Assembly: GCA_032622095.1 (NCBI GenBank)
Contig: CP136065.1
Coordinates: 241,035,530-241,099,529 of the forward strand
Direction of reading: 5' to 3'
Length of the DNA: 64,000 nt
Source: Siphonodentalium dalli
Taxonomy: Eukaryota; Mollusca; Scaphopoda; Gadilida; Siphonodentaliidae
Shown: positions 53,492 to 64,000 of the stretch, piece by piece
Numbering within the stretch: position 1 is the stretch's first letter
How the letters are laid out: each line of letters opens with the position of its first letter
The notes under the pieces: model-generated
The model's database searches: none
Told to the model about the DNA's origin: nothing
Seen by the model: only the letters and a program-made list of their open reading frames with translations
Program-made: the position numbers and the translations under genes

Positions 53492-53881
53492 TTAACCCAT
53501 TACCCAACAAACCGGCCAAATAAAGCTTCAACAGCCTAAAATATCTTCGGTCTGTCTCAATAAAACCATACAAATATGGATATCATTGGAACCGGCTCAT
53601 TGACCACATTGTGATGGTTATAGTTATGCCCTGTGCCAATGCATTCTCTTATATATGCGAGTCGACCATAGGTCGCCTCGCATATATAAGAGAATGCATT
53701 GGCCTAAAAAAAATCTTTTTTTAACACTTTTTACAATTTTTTCTTACATTCTTTAACAATTTTATAATTTTTAATGTGTTAAGCCAATGCATTCTCTTAT
53801 ATATGCGAGGCGACCTATGGTCGACTCGCATATATAAGAGAATGCATTGGCACAGGGCCCTTCTGTTGGGTAAAGGGTTAA
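53492..53881 (+). mobile_element. Family A double-hairpin MITE (copy 8)
   Basis: TTAACCCATTACCCAACA and TGTTGGGTAAAGGGTTAA ends (one mismatch), TTAA on both sides. Two hairpins at 53634-53701 and 53785-53852. About 340 bp upstream of the TCF20-like start codon. Confidence 0.88.
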
Positions 53882-53904
53882 TCAGTCATACTTCCAAGTC
53901 TGAG

Positions 53905-54010
53905 TTTGGTGCGGCTGTCATTTGCAGAATGAGGTCCCCAGAGGGTGAATTTAGTGATGCTATACCGCTACTAAATTCACCCTCTGGGGACCTCATTCTG
54001 CTTAGGCCTC
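53905..54010 (+). mobile_element. Family D half element
   Basis: One palindrome only: 'gctgtcatttgcagaatgag', 'gtccccagagggtgaattta', shortened loop, then 'attcaccctctggggacctc' 'attctgcttaggcctc'. The second half is absent. Confidence 0.7.
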
Positions 54011-55280
54011 AACTTCTCTGGAAAGCTTCATTATCAAATTTCGATAGAAACTTCTTCATATAGATTCTATTTCTTTTTCAGTTTAGTTTCTCTATATCCC
54101 CAAATTGGCAGATGACACATTGCATATTCCAGGTTCCCAATGAGTGTACAGCGCAAGATACTCAGGTCACGATATGATATATATAGAATCTCAATGAAAT
54201 TTGGTATGAATGTTCACTATGAGGAAATTCAATAGAGAGTTCCATCATTTTGTTCCGATGTTTTCTATGGAGTGGTACGGTCGATTTGTTTCAAATTCTC
54301 GGCGACGTTAGTAGAATGTTATATTCCCCCAGTTGTTATAGCGCCTGAATAGTAACTTATCAGTTTCACGCACCCGAACAAGTACATAATATGTCTTTAA
54401 TACCACAACAAACTAAACAATACATAGAAATCAACACATGGTTTACTGAGACACCGATTAGCTGATAGGTAGCAAACCGCTGTCAAGTGATGATGTCATA
54501 ACGTCATTCGGCAAGCTACAGCGAAATAACAAAAAGCTACAATGAAATTTCTAAGAGATACATATTTAAGTTTCAGTAATTTTCTGCTATTATATTATAG
54601 GCAATCACATAATAAAATTTACTAGTACCATACCTACCGACATAGAAAAAAGTGGGTAGGGTGACTGCAAATACAGATATTTTTAATAGTAGCTTTATAT
54701 AAATGAAGCATTGCATATAATATTTTCGTATCATTATGGCCGATGATATATGTTTAGCTTTACCATTTACACTCACCTCCATGAACATTCATTTGCGACA
54801 AAACATTGTGGGTATCTTTAGTCTGAAAAACAAATGTAATATGATTAAATTGAGTTATGGTAACATGGTAAATTTTCCAACTGTTACAAAGTTCAGGCCT
54901 GATGTTAAGGAAAATCCAGGGTGGCAAAAAAACAAATTGCCTTCCTGAGACTTGCTTAGGATGGCAAATTGATCTCCTGAACTATAGAACTATATGTTGT
55001 TATTTTGCACCAAAACCAGCCTCAGTTTAGTCAGACCTCAAATAAATGTGCATTTTTCATGTAATGATTTCATATTACATGCAGTTGAGTTAAACTTCAA
55101 TCTAGAACAATAAAGTAGGTTATCTTGAAGCCAATTAAAGTTCAACTAAATGTACTAGTATCAGTAATTTGAGTTTATTTATTGACAAGCCCTATACCTT
55201 ATGGGGACCAGCTCAACAACATTCAAGAGAATCTTCAGTTATATTATAACTTAAATAAACTGCCACTCACTGTCTGTGAC
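54011..55280. other. Nothing recognised except dispersed-repeat traces
   Basis: 54040-54150 resembles 23560-23650 ('gaaacttcttcatatagatt'), and 54280-54400 resembles 40660-40790. No exon of the TCF20-like 5' region could be identified. Confidence 0.5.
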
Positions 55281-56059
55281 TAGGGTTGCCACGACTATGA
55301 GTTTTCATAATCGATGGTTAGTCGATTAATCGTTCATATATGCAGCCTATATTACACCCAGGTAAACAAGTGATAAATGGGAAATTGCATCCAGTCTGAA
55401 CACAGCAGGCTTGTCATTCTGAGGCCCCCACCCGTCATTGACTCATTGGCAACTTAAACTCAAAGTCGCACAGCCAGTAAACGCCCTCCTTGTCGCTATT
55501 CCTGTAGACGAAATACTTCTATAATATCTGTCCAGTCAATCAATGTTTCCAGTGAACATGCATCGCGGTGCCTATTGAACGCGTGTGGAATTGTCGCATA
55601 GTTATTGAAAACGGACTATAGTTAGTTTTGCAGAGAATCCCATTGTGTATCGATTACGACACCTGCGTGCGCTGCTTGTTACTGTACTTTAAGTGCATGC
55701 AGCGCATCACCTCGTGCAGCACAGTATTTGGCAGAAATAATGAAGCAAAGTGACTGTGGATAATGGTGACCGTTTTACAGTACATGTATGAAAAATGAAA
55801 CATAGATGCAGTCCGATGCACATCGTCCATTTTGGCTATAATGATCGCTATTTACCGATCCATAGGAATATAAATTCACAGTTAAACATAATTTATAAAC
55901 AATGACAAGGCCATGACACGGCATAAAAGGAAGCTGCTGAATATGTCGAATATGTCTCCCCCCCCCCCCCCTGGGTGATTAGTCGACGAAAGTAAATAAC
56001 CGTCGACTATCGCACCTGTCGAAGGTTAGTCGATTAATTGAATAATCGTGGCAAGCCTA
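55281..56059. mobile_element. hAT-type MITE with 8-bp duplication TCTGTGAC
   Basis: TAGGGTTGCCACGA and TCGTGGCAAGCCTA ends are flanked by identical TCTGTGAC at 55273-55280 and 56060-56067. Subterminal 'ttagtcgattaat' repeats are on both sides. Its right half is duplicated, with downstream flank, at 57805-58156. Confidence 0.88.
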
Positions 56060-56460
56060 TCTGTGACACAGGTAAGTAAAGGTACTGTATATGTCTAACT
56101 GCTGTGCTTCAGATTGAGAGAGTGCTCACTATTAGATGAACACATTTTAATTTGATCATCAGCATGTACAAGCCTTCAAATAGTGAGCCTGTCATTTGCA
56201 GAATGAGGTCCCCAGAGGGTGAATTTAGTGATGCTACCCCACATAGGAGGCTAGCATCACCAAATTCACCCTCTGGGGACCTCATTCTGCTTACACCTCA
56301 GCAGAATGAGGTTCCCCCGAGGGTGAATTTGGTGATGCTAGCCCACTATGCAGAGTAGCATCACTAAATTCACCCTCTGGGAACCTCATTCTGCAAATGA
56401 CAGGCTCACTATTTCAAGGCTTGAGCATGTATGGTCAGGAAAATTAAATTAATGCAGTAC
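55736..56460 (+). repeat. Segmental duplication, copy 1 (partner 57805-58452)
   Basis: From 'aataatgaagcaaagtgact' to 'ggtcaggaaaattaaattaa' 'tgcagtact' the two regions match almost base for base. Copy 1 holds a complete paired family D element (56169-56424). Copy 2 holds a version with a single palindrome (58262-58413). Confidence 0.85.
56169..56424. mobile_element. Family D paired-palindrome MITE (copy in duplication 1)
   Basis: 'caagccttcaaatagtgagc' and 'gctcactatttcaaggcttg' ends, two internal palindromes separated by 'cttacacctcagcagaatga'. Sequence close to 52541-52796 but with 'gtgagcc' in place of 'gtgtgtc'. Confidence 0.85.
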
Positions 56461-57150
56461 TACTGCTACGCCCTCTCTTGGGTCCGCGGAAACTGATAAA
56501 AAAGGGGCATAACTCTGGTAAAAATTGGCGGACGGAACTCAAATTTGAACTTGACCTGTGTTTTGGTGGGAGAAAGTAATATACCAAATTATCATTGAAT
56601 CCGATAAGCTCTAGTAAAGTTATCATGCGGACAACAAATTTCAGGGATTTTCTAAGTCAAATTACGTCAAAAAAGGGGCCATAACTCTCGTAAAAATTAT
56701 CGGATTAAAACGAAATTCGGACTTGAGCTGTATTTCGATATATGTAATCCACAAAAAAACGTGTTTTGCATATAAACATTCCAAAATCGAGTTATCATCC
56801 GGAAACCAAAAAACATAAGAAAAACTGAATTTTCTGAGTCGAAAAAGGGGTATAACTCTGCCAAAAATGGTCGGACAGAACCCAAGTTCGAACTTGACCT
56901 GTGTTTTGGTGGGAGAAAGTAATATACCAAATTTGGATTCATTCCGATAAACTATACTAAAGTTATCATCCAGACAACAAATTTCAAGGATTTTCTAAGT
57001 CAAAAAACGTTAAATAAGGGGCATAACTCCGGTGAAAATTGGCGGGCGGAACCCAAATTCGAACTTGAACTTACTTTTCGGCTAATAAACCCACATACCA
57101 AATTTTACTAATTTTGGTTCACTCTAACTAAAGTTATCATCCGGACAACA
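56460..57150 (+). repeat. 'ggggcataactctgg' dispersed repeat
   Basis: Four related ~170-bp units with 'aggggcataactc(t/c)ggt', 'aaaattggcgg(a/g)cggaac', 'agtaatataccaaatt' and 'aaagttatcatccggacaac'. It starts 'cgccctctcttgggtc'. A longer copy is at 60468-61385 and an inverted piece at 59695-59866. Non-coding. Confidence 0.8.
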
Positions 57151-57804
57151 GGTTGTCCAAATGACCCCAAAATGACTCGTTCCCATCTACATTCCAATTT
57201 CAACAGCCATGACAAATTTTATGATGATCGGACTAAAGGTACGACCTGTAGCCCATGCTAAAGGATTTAGTCATACAAAGAGTGAAATCAAAGATGGCTG
57301 CTGGCGGCCATGTTTTTTGGCCGAATGACCCCAAAATGACTCGTTCCCATCTACATGTCATTATTAACATTCTTGACAAATTTTATGATGATCAGACTAA
57401 AAGTACGACCTGTAGCCCGTGCTAAAGAATTTAGTCATTCAAAGAGTAAAATCCAAGATGGCTTCTGGCGGCCGAATGACCCCAAAATTACTCGTTCCCA
57501 TCTACATGTTCCCATCCATGACTAATTTCATGATGATCAGACAAACAGTACGCCCTGTAGCCCGTGCTAATGGATTGAATTTTGAAATGCAAGATGGCCA
57601 CTGGCGGCCATGTTTTTTTACCGAATGACCCCAAAATTAATCATTCTGGTCTAAATGTTGATGTCAACAGCTATGACAAATTTCATAATGATCCGACCAA
57701 AGGTACGACCTGTAGACTGCATTGTTGACGCCTTACGTACACACGTACATACGGACGACAAAGCCATGGTAATAGCTCAAACTTTACAAAGTAAAGTTGA
57801 GCTA
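57150..57804 (-). repeat. 'ggccgccatcttggat' repeats (third locus) with terminal hairpin
   Basis: Four units ('gaccccaaaatgactcgttc', 'tgatgatc(g/a)gac(t/a)aa', 'cgacctgtagcccgtgctaa', 'aagatggc') ending in the hairpin 'tagctcaaactttac'/'gtaaagttgagcta' at 57772-57803, preceded by 'aaagccatggtaa'. Confidence 0.75.
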
Positions 57805-58456
57805 ATAATGAAGCAAAGTGACTGTGGATAATGGTGACCGTTTTACAGTACATGTATGAAATTTGAAAAATGAAACATAGATGCAGTCCGATGCACATCG
57901 TCCATTTTGGCTATAATGATCGCTAATTACCGATCCATAGGAATATAAATTCACAGTAAACATAATTTATAAACAATGACAAGGCCATGACATGGCATAA
58001 AAGGAAGCTGCTGACCCACCACGTCTGTGAGAAAATGTCGAATATGTCTCCTCCCCCCCCCCTGGGTGATTAGTCGACGAAAGTAAATAACCGTCGACTA
58101 CCGCACCTGTCGACTGTCGAAGGTTAGTCGATTAATTGAATAATCGTGGCAAGCCTATCTGTGACACAGGTAAGTAAAGGTACTGTATATGTCTAACTGC
58201 TTCAGATTGAGAGAGTGCTCACTATTAGATGAACACATTTTAATTTGATCATCAGCATGTACAAGCCTTCAAATAGTGAGCCTGTCATTTGCAGAATGAG
58301 GTCCCCAGAGGGTGAATTTAGTGATGCTACCCCACTATGCGGGGTAGCATCACTAAATTCACCCTCTGGGAACCTCATTCTGCAAATGACAGGCTCACTA
58401 TTTCAAGGCTTGAGCATGTATGGTCAGGAAAATTAAATTAATGCAGTACTACTACT
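57805..58456 (+). repeat. Segmental duplication, copy 2
   Basis: Second copy of 55736-56460 with small indels (an added 'ccaccacgtctgtgaga' near 58018, an extra 'cgactgt'). It contains the right end of the hAT MITE and a single-palindrome family D element at 58262-58413. Confidence 0.85.
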
Positions 58457-59400
58457 GTCTGCAATGCAGTCATTTCATTTCAGGGTTTGGAAGACCTGCT
58501 ATACATGGGATATAACTTGCCAGATGGTGGTGAAAAACCGTGCCACCTATCATACACAGATTGACATAAATTATAGTGCTGGACAGGGAAAATCCCTGTA
58601 TCGATTGCATCATTTCCCCAAGTTTCGATCGATCTCCGTGTTTGGCACATATCAGACATGATGCGTCAGTCAGTCAAATATTCACAATTTCACAGCCATC
58701 AACTTTTGTTGTCTCAAACCCAATTTGACCTCGAGTATTTCATTTCTTGTATATATTCAGTTTAACAATGTTTCCTGAGGCACCATTACGGTTAGTGTTG
58801 TGTCCATGCTTATAATCGAACAATCAAACGAAACTGAAACCACATGTACTTTTCGGGAAATTCCCGAAATGTATATCACTGTGCATGCATGAAAATTCTG
58901 CTAGTCATCAATTCAAAGCATGTACACTGTCTGACTTTAATACACCATATATACAGAACTCCGACTGATGACACGTAGTCACTGATTGATTTCTACACTT
59001 CAAAGGCCTGATGCCGCACTCATTTAAAACCCTATATATAGATTTGTTCTCAAGTGATCTCATGTTCTATAGGACTACTTGGATGTACCATGAACTGATA
59101 CATTTAATAGCTACCTCACATATGGAACATCGCTGGACTTAGGCATGTGGAAAAATGCGTATGTGGAATTCTAATTCTGCAAGCGGTAGGCGTGCGATAA
59201 AATCGCATGCGTAATAACACCAGGCCTGAAAGTTGCAACCTTACAAAAACCCAGGGACATATCCAGGATTTTTTGGGGACACCTGTTTCTTTGTCAAGGA
59301 TGCCCCCAAATAAATTATGGAGTATTACATTTCTAAATATCACATCAATTTTGATGTGGTTCCTACATGTAATACAGGTACGGGTAGTCCCCAAATGTCA
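58457..59400. other. Nothing recognised
   Basis: AT-rich, no supported exon or repeat border. Confidence 0.5.
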
Positions 59401-59694
59401 AATGAAAACATATGTGTGCACATAAATTTGGGGGGAACCTAAACAAACCTAGTCTTCTAAATATCTCAAAATCCTTTAATCTGTTCTGGAAAGATGTCAT
59501 ATCAGCTTATGCATTATTAGTCAAAGAACCTGTAAATGGTAATTGTTGGAGCCAACCAATTTTCCATAATCTTCATATAAAAATTGAGAATAAACCTGTC
59601 CAGATTGGAATCATTGGATAGACAGACAAGTCCTCTATATCAATGATAATCTGAATGTAGATGGATCTTTTATAGCTACGGAAGAAATATACGT

Positions 59695-59999
59695 AATTTG
59701 ACTTAGAAAATCCCTGAAATTTGTTGTCCGCATGATAACTTTACTAGAGCTTATCGGATTCAATGATAATTTGGTATATTACTTTCTCCCACCAAAACAC
59801 AGGTCAAGTTCAAATTTGAGTTCCGTCCGCCAATTTTTACCAGACTTATGCCCCTTTTTGCTGAGTTGTAAGCAGAATGAGGTCCCCAGAGGGTGAATTT
59901 GGTGATGCTAGCCCGCTAAGCGGGGTAGCATCACTAAATTCACCCTCTGGGGACCTCATTCTGCAAATGACAGACACCCTATTTCAAGGCTTGACTATG
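59695..59999 (-). repeat. Inverted 'ggggcataactctgg' fragment plus family D half, inside LINE
   Basis: 59695-59866 is the complement of the first unit of the 56460 repeat. 59873-59992 is a family D palindrome ('gcagaatgaggtccccagag' ... 'gacagacaccctatttcaag' 'gcttga'). LINE coding resumes after it. Confidence 0.75.
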
Positions 60000-60439
60000 G
60001 ATTAAAGATCAATTATCTCACCCTTCATGGGCTTATAATGGCGTAGGGAAATGAAAGAATCTAAAATGAAACTGTCAATATTAAACAAGATATTCTTTAA
60101 AAAAAATAGTTCTTGAGGAATATCTCAACAAGTTGTTGTATTGGGAACTCATCAAAATCTTCGTTCCAAACAAACCATGTGCACAAATTGGGTGGATACA
60201 CAGACTGAACTTAAGAGTCAGAACATCTCAATTGGCAGAAAATATATATGAGGCCATTCCAAATTACCAAAGACACAAAATTGCAAGCCTTTCAATTCCA
60301 AATTAATCATGGTAGTTTGGTAACCAAAACTTTTCTAGAGAAATTTAACATAAAAGATTCTAGCTTGTACACTTCTGTGAAACTGCAAGGCCAAATAAAC
60401 AATCGAACATGCTTCTTGCCCTAATGTTAAATTTTTATG

Positions 60440-61385
60440 GAAACAAGAGCTACGCTGGGCATATACGCCCTCTCTTGGGTCGGCGGAAACTGATAAAAAA
60501 GGGGCATAACTCTGGTAAAAATTGGCGGACGGAACTCAAATTTGAACTTGACCTGTGTTTTGGTGGGAGAAAGTAATATACCAAATTATCATTGAATCCG
60601 ATAAGCTCTAGTAAAGTTATCATGCAGACAACAAATTTCAGGGATTTTCTAAGTCAAATTACGTAAATAAGGGGCATAACTTCGGTGAAAATTGGCGGAC
60701 GGAACCCAAATTCGAATTTGAGCTGTCTTTTAATAAACCCACACACCAAATTTGATTGAAATCGGTTCACTCTAACTAAAGTTATCATCCGGACAACAAA
60801 TTTCAGGGATTTTCTAAGTCAAATTACGTCAAAAAAGGGGCCATAACTCTCGTAAAAATTATCGGATTAAAACGAAATTCGGACTTGAGCTGTATTTCGA
60901 TATATGTAATCCACAAAAAAACGTGTTTTGCGTATAAACATTGCAAAATCGAGTTATCATCCGGAAACCAAAAAACATAAGAAAAACTGAATTTTCTGAG
61001 TCGAAAAAGGGGTATAACTCTGCCAAAAATGGTCGGACAGAACCCAAGTTCGAACTTGACCTATGTTTTGGTGGGAGAAAGTAATATACCAAATTTGGAT
61101 TCATTCCGATAAACTATACTAAAGTTATCATCCAGACAACAAATTTCAAGGATTTTCTAAGTCAAAAAACGTTAAATAAGGGGCATAACTCCGGTGAAAA
61201 TTGGCGGGCGGAACCCAAATTCGAACTTGAACTTACTTTTCGGCTAATAAACCCACATACCAAATTTTACTAATTTTGGTTCACTCTAACTCAAGTTATC
61301 ATCCGGACAACAGGTTAACGGACGCCCGGACGCCCGCCCGGACGGACAGACCGATACTATAATACGGCCTTTTTTTCAAAAGGGC
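60440..61385 (+). repeat. Long 'ggggcataactctgg' repeat inside LINE
   Basis: Head 'caagagctacgctgggcata' 'tacgccctctcttgggtc', five ~170-bp units as at 56460-57150, tail 'acggacgcccggacgcccgc' 'ccggacggacagacc', closing with 'ggcctttttttcaaaagggc' 'gta'. The inverted 'tacgccct' / 'agggcgta' pair marks both borders. Confidence 0.8.
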
Positions 61386-61872
61386 GTATAAAAACTGTCT
61401 AAAATTCTACTGCAATATTGCAATTTAGAAAATGCTCTTAGGAAGCAGGACGTCATGTTTGGTTTAGACACAAAAGCAAGCTTTTATGCAATTAATAAAG
61501 CTATATTACTCATGAAAAGATATATTAATAAAGCTATATTACTCATGAAAAGATATATTTACATCACAAGATGCAAAGAGGTAGAACTTAAAATGGATAA
61601 TGCTTTTAATTTCTTTATGTACCAATACCAAACTGGATAAAAAAGCAACTATGTATAACAAGCATACAAAAATATCTTTTGGAAAGAAGTGGGACAGTGT
61701 TGACTGTCGTGACCCTGAATACAAAAACCTCTCTAATGTTTGACTTCACATAGATTTACAAACATAACTTTTTTATCCAGATTTCTGCAGATGAAACTGA
61801 AAAAAAAAATTAGAACAAAATATATGTACGTAAAGTCTCACCTCTGCAGTCTCTTTAAATAGTCAGTTAATA

Positions 61873-62105
61873 TTAACCCTTCCATGATTGGAGCTTCCTG
61901 AAGTTTCGCAAAAACACTGTCAATGCGTTCTCTTATGTGTGCAGATCTCCCATGGGAGCCTCGCATATGTGAGGGAATGCATTGGTCTTGCAATATTTAC
62001 ATTGACCTTGTAAGCCGGTGCATTCTCGTATATAGGTGGGTCTCCCTATGGCCTATGGGGACTTGCATGTGTGAGGGAGTGCACTGGCACAGGGTTTTTA
62101 ATGGG
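61873..62105 (-). mobile_element. Family B double-hairpin MITE (diverged)
   Basis: TTAACCCTTCCATGATTGGA, 'agcttcctgaagtttcgcaa', two hairpins (61920-61986, 62022-62090) with linker 'tttacattgaccttgtaagc', then 'actggcacagggtttttaat'. The right terminal repeat is not recognisable. Confidence 0.7.
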
Positions 62106-62214
62106 CTGCTGTGACTCCTCTCAATTGTTGTAAAAATATTTTATATACACTTTATGAATATATTTGAACAAATTGTAACAAAAAAGATGAATAAATTATA
62201 AAAAATTAAAAATC

Positions 62215-62870
62215 TCTTATATATTTTGAAGACCTCTGTCTGTCTGTCTGTATGTCATTTATACAAATCTACGATTCTCGACCGATCGGGACGAAACTTG
62301 GTACGTGTGTGTAGTTTGACCAGGCGGTCGTCCTTGTCGTATTGGCGAGCCTGTGCGACGCCCGTGCAGCGCATGCGCAGACGAGATCTCGGAAACGGGT
62401 GGAGCTATCGACTTGAAATTTGGTATGTGAATGTATCTTGCCCCGGATACGAATTTTATCAGGTCGCCAAGCCCGTGCGACGCCAGCTTCGCGCATGCAC
62501 AGACCAGATCTCGTAAACGGGTGGAGCTATCGACTTGAAATTTGGTTTTTTAATAGCCCGGACAACGTCGGGCTCATCGGCTAGTCTATTATATATTTTG
62601 GAAGATCTGTGTGTGTCTGTCTGTCTGTTCGTGATGGACTCGAAAACGACTGAACCGATTTCGATGAAACTTGGTATGTGGGGGTACTTTCGGCCGTGGA
62701 GTGGCATGGGCCTGTTAATTTGCCTGTGCGACGTGATCTTGACATCGGGTCATTTCAAGGTCGAATTTGTCAGTCAGCAAAAAAGCGTGTATCATCTGCG
62801 TGCTATTTTGAACAAAGCATTCCCCGACAAACCCTTGCTCGTGCAGGCCTAGTAAATAAACATGGAATTG
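62215..62870 (+). repeat. Dispersed repeat with 'ctgtctgtctgt' heads
   Basis: Three related units: 'tatatattttg(g/a)aaga(c/t)ct' with 'gtctgtctgtctg', 'gattctcgaccgatcgggac', 'gaaacttggtacgtg'; then 'cgggtggagctatcgacttg' twice; then 'cgactgaaccgatttcgatg' 'aaacttggtatg'. This 'accgatttcgatgaaacttg' style is common in animal dispersed repeats. No protein is supported. Confidence 0.65.
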
Positions 62871-63157
62871 GCAAACAAAATGCCATTCGATATGGAATCG
62901 CAGGCTGTATATGCACTTAGATTTGCTACTATTATTCCACAACCCCTATGTTTATTAATCCCTACCTACCCTATTTTTTTATGTCAAGTGACCCCAAACA
63001 CATGTATTATTTTTTTTGCTTTACTGTGATCAATAATATAAGTGAACAGAATCCTATATTTTTACTCTATCAAATTTTGGGGGAAATGGGTTGACAAAGC
63101 TCTTAATATAATCGTAAGTTGGGTTTTTCTCAAACAAAATGTCATTGTGTGATGGAG
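62871..63157. other. Nothing recognised
   Basis: Short AT-rich spacer. Confidence 0.5.
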
Positions 63158-63685
63158 CTAAAACTGCTTTCACATACTTGCGTTTTACGCATGCGTTTTA
63201 CGGATGCGTTTGGCAGACGTGCGCTTAGAGCTTTCACATACCTCAGTTTACCTCTGCGCGTATGCGTCCGTTAACGGATGCGTGAAGAATTATTTGTGTT
63301 TACATATTGTCCTTTCGTCATGGATTCTATGTCATTTGATGTATATTTTGACATATAACTGCCATCACAATTATTTCATTCTTTAATTTGACCCAATATT
63401 AGATAGCATGGTGCCAGCAGCTGGCATACGCCCCCACATATATACCATTCTCATTCGTAAACACCACAAAATATCTACGGTATATCCCATGATTAATGAC
63501 ATCGCACCGAATACCCCTGTCCACTTATGCGTAAAACGGACAGCTTTTCGGTCTCGAAGCGAAAAGTTATGCGCGCACGCACGCGCGTTTAGCGGATGGT
63601 ATGTGAGAGCCCAAGCGATAACATTGGAGATAGAAACGATGCGCGTACGGATGCGTAAAACACATGTATGTGAAAGCAGCTTTAG
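63158..63685. mobile_element. ~530-bp MITE with 'acgcatgcgttttacg' subterminal repeats
   Basis: Ends 'ctaaaactgctttcacatac' and 'gtatgtgaaagcagctttag' are inverted. Next to each end are 'ttttacgcatgcgttttacg' / 'gcgtacggatgcgtaaaaca' boxes, and inner 'gctttcacatacc'/'ggtatgtgagagc' pairs at 63231 and 63598 form a second inverted layer. Target duplication unresolved. Confidence 0.8.
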
Positions 63686-63699
63686 TCTAGTTACACTTT

Positions 63700-64000
63700 A
63701 ACATGGGGTCCTACTAAACAACGAACACAAACGAACACAAACGAACACAGGTCCAAAAAGCGGAGTAGAAGGGTGAAATTTGGTTTGTGGGTGCGGGTGG
63801 GTCCATTCTATGTGTATGTGGTGTTATTTCCAACTTTGATGATTTATTTTTTGAGTTATTAGCATTATTTGAATACAAAACTACTAAACAACGAACACAA
63901 ACGAACATAAGATTAGCGGCAGTGTAGAGGTTACCATGCAGGTGTTAATTAACTACGGCTTACTCTGTCTCCTTGTTTTAACTGCAAGATGATTGTCAAT
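63700..64000 (+). repeat. 'aacgaacacaa' short tandem repeats, twice
   Basis: 'actaaacaacgaacacaaac' + 'gaacacaaacgaacaca' at 63714-63750 and 'actaaacaacgaacacaaac' + 'gaacata' at 63883-63910 flank a 130-bp stretch. The remaining bases to the window end show nothing else. Confidence 0.7.

Larger units (their letters stand above)
59401..61740 (+). pseudogene. Fossil LINE (L1/Tx1-like ORF2 end) broken by two repeat insertions
   Basis: Three pieces in order. 59424-59694: 'NISKSFNLFWKDVISAYALL', 'SQPIFHNLHIKIENKP', 'DNLNVDGSFIATEEIY'. 60000-60435: 'GLKINYLTLHGLIMA', then the zinc-finger part 'INHGSLVTKTFLEKFNIKDS', 'SLYTFCETA'. 61386-61640: 'MFGLDTKASFYAINKAILLM', 'RCKEVELKMDNAFNFF', stop. The order and motifs fit L1/Tx1-type ORF2 C-termini. 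Insertions at 59695-59999 and 60440-61385 separate the pieces. A 27-bp tandem duplication lies at 61495-61549. Stops and frameshifts mean it is dead. Confidence 0.7.

Noticed and set aside
62269..62852. Several 75-105 codon ORFs in the 'ctgtctgtctgt' repeat
   Set aside because: Overlapping frames on both strands within a dispersed repeat; no domain.

Overview
The window is AT-rich animal genomic DNA: short exons with GT/AG introns, very dense non-autonomous transposons and fossil LINEs. The repeat style (dispersed blocks around 'ggggcataactctgg' and 'ggccgccatcttggat', palindromic MITEs) and the two genes suggest a lophotrochozoan, most likely a bivalve mollusc. That placement is an inference, not proven from the sequence. 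Two host genes converge. On the + strand, seven exons (4830-18233) encode the last 287 residues of a puromycin-sensitive aminopeptidase (NPEPPS/PSA, M1 family); its 5' exons lie left of the window. On the - strand, four coding exons (53154 down to 39916) encode a TCF20/RAI1-family nuclear protein: a 35-codon start exon, one 4.3-kb exon, and two small exons that complete the extended PHD finger. The exon carrying its stop codon was not found. No tRNA or rRNA gene was recognised.

Layout. 1-4829: tandem repeats, a 1.7-kb C/G-tract foldback and small MITEs. 4830-18233: NPEPPS 3' half, with introns holding three hAT-type MITEs (two with perfect 8-bp target duplications, one 6 of 8), TTAA-flanked hairpin MITEs, a ~36-copy 28-bp minisatellite, and a relic duplicate of one exon split by a hAT element. 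18.3-39.9 kb: intergenic or TCF20-terminal DNA with LINE fossils, paired inverted elements and many MITEs. 39.9-53.2 kb: TCF20-like gene. 53.2-64 kb: MITEs, a segmental duplication, a nested LINE and dispersed repeats.

The most unusual signals are these. (1) Exon boundaries have been rebuilt by repeats: a ~18-copy 35-bp minisatellite built from the 3' end plus splice donor of the TCF20 ePHD exon; a smaller donor-derived array at NPEPPS exon E; a duplicated acceptor at exon C; and a hAT element whose target duplication is the exon A splice donor. (2) A group of TTAA-flanked, piggyBac-like MITEs carries two long hairpins each. Near-identical hairpins recur in elements with different terminal repeats. 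Two truncated copies are bordered by 33-61 bp duplications of host flank next to the TTAA target, suggesting aberrant repair. (3) A terminal-inverted-repeat element has a ~200-bp ORF-bearing insert that its paralogue 2.3 kb away lacks.
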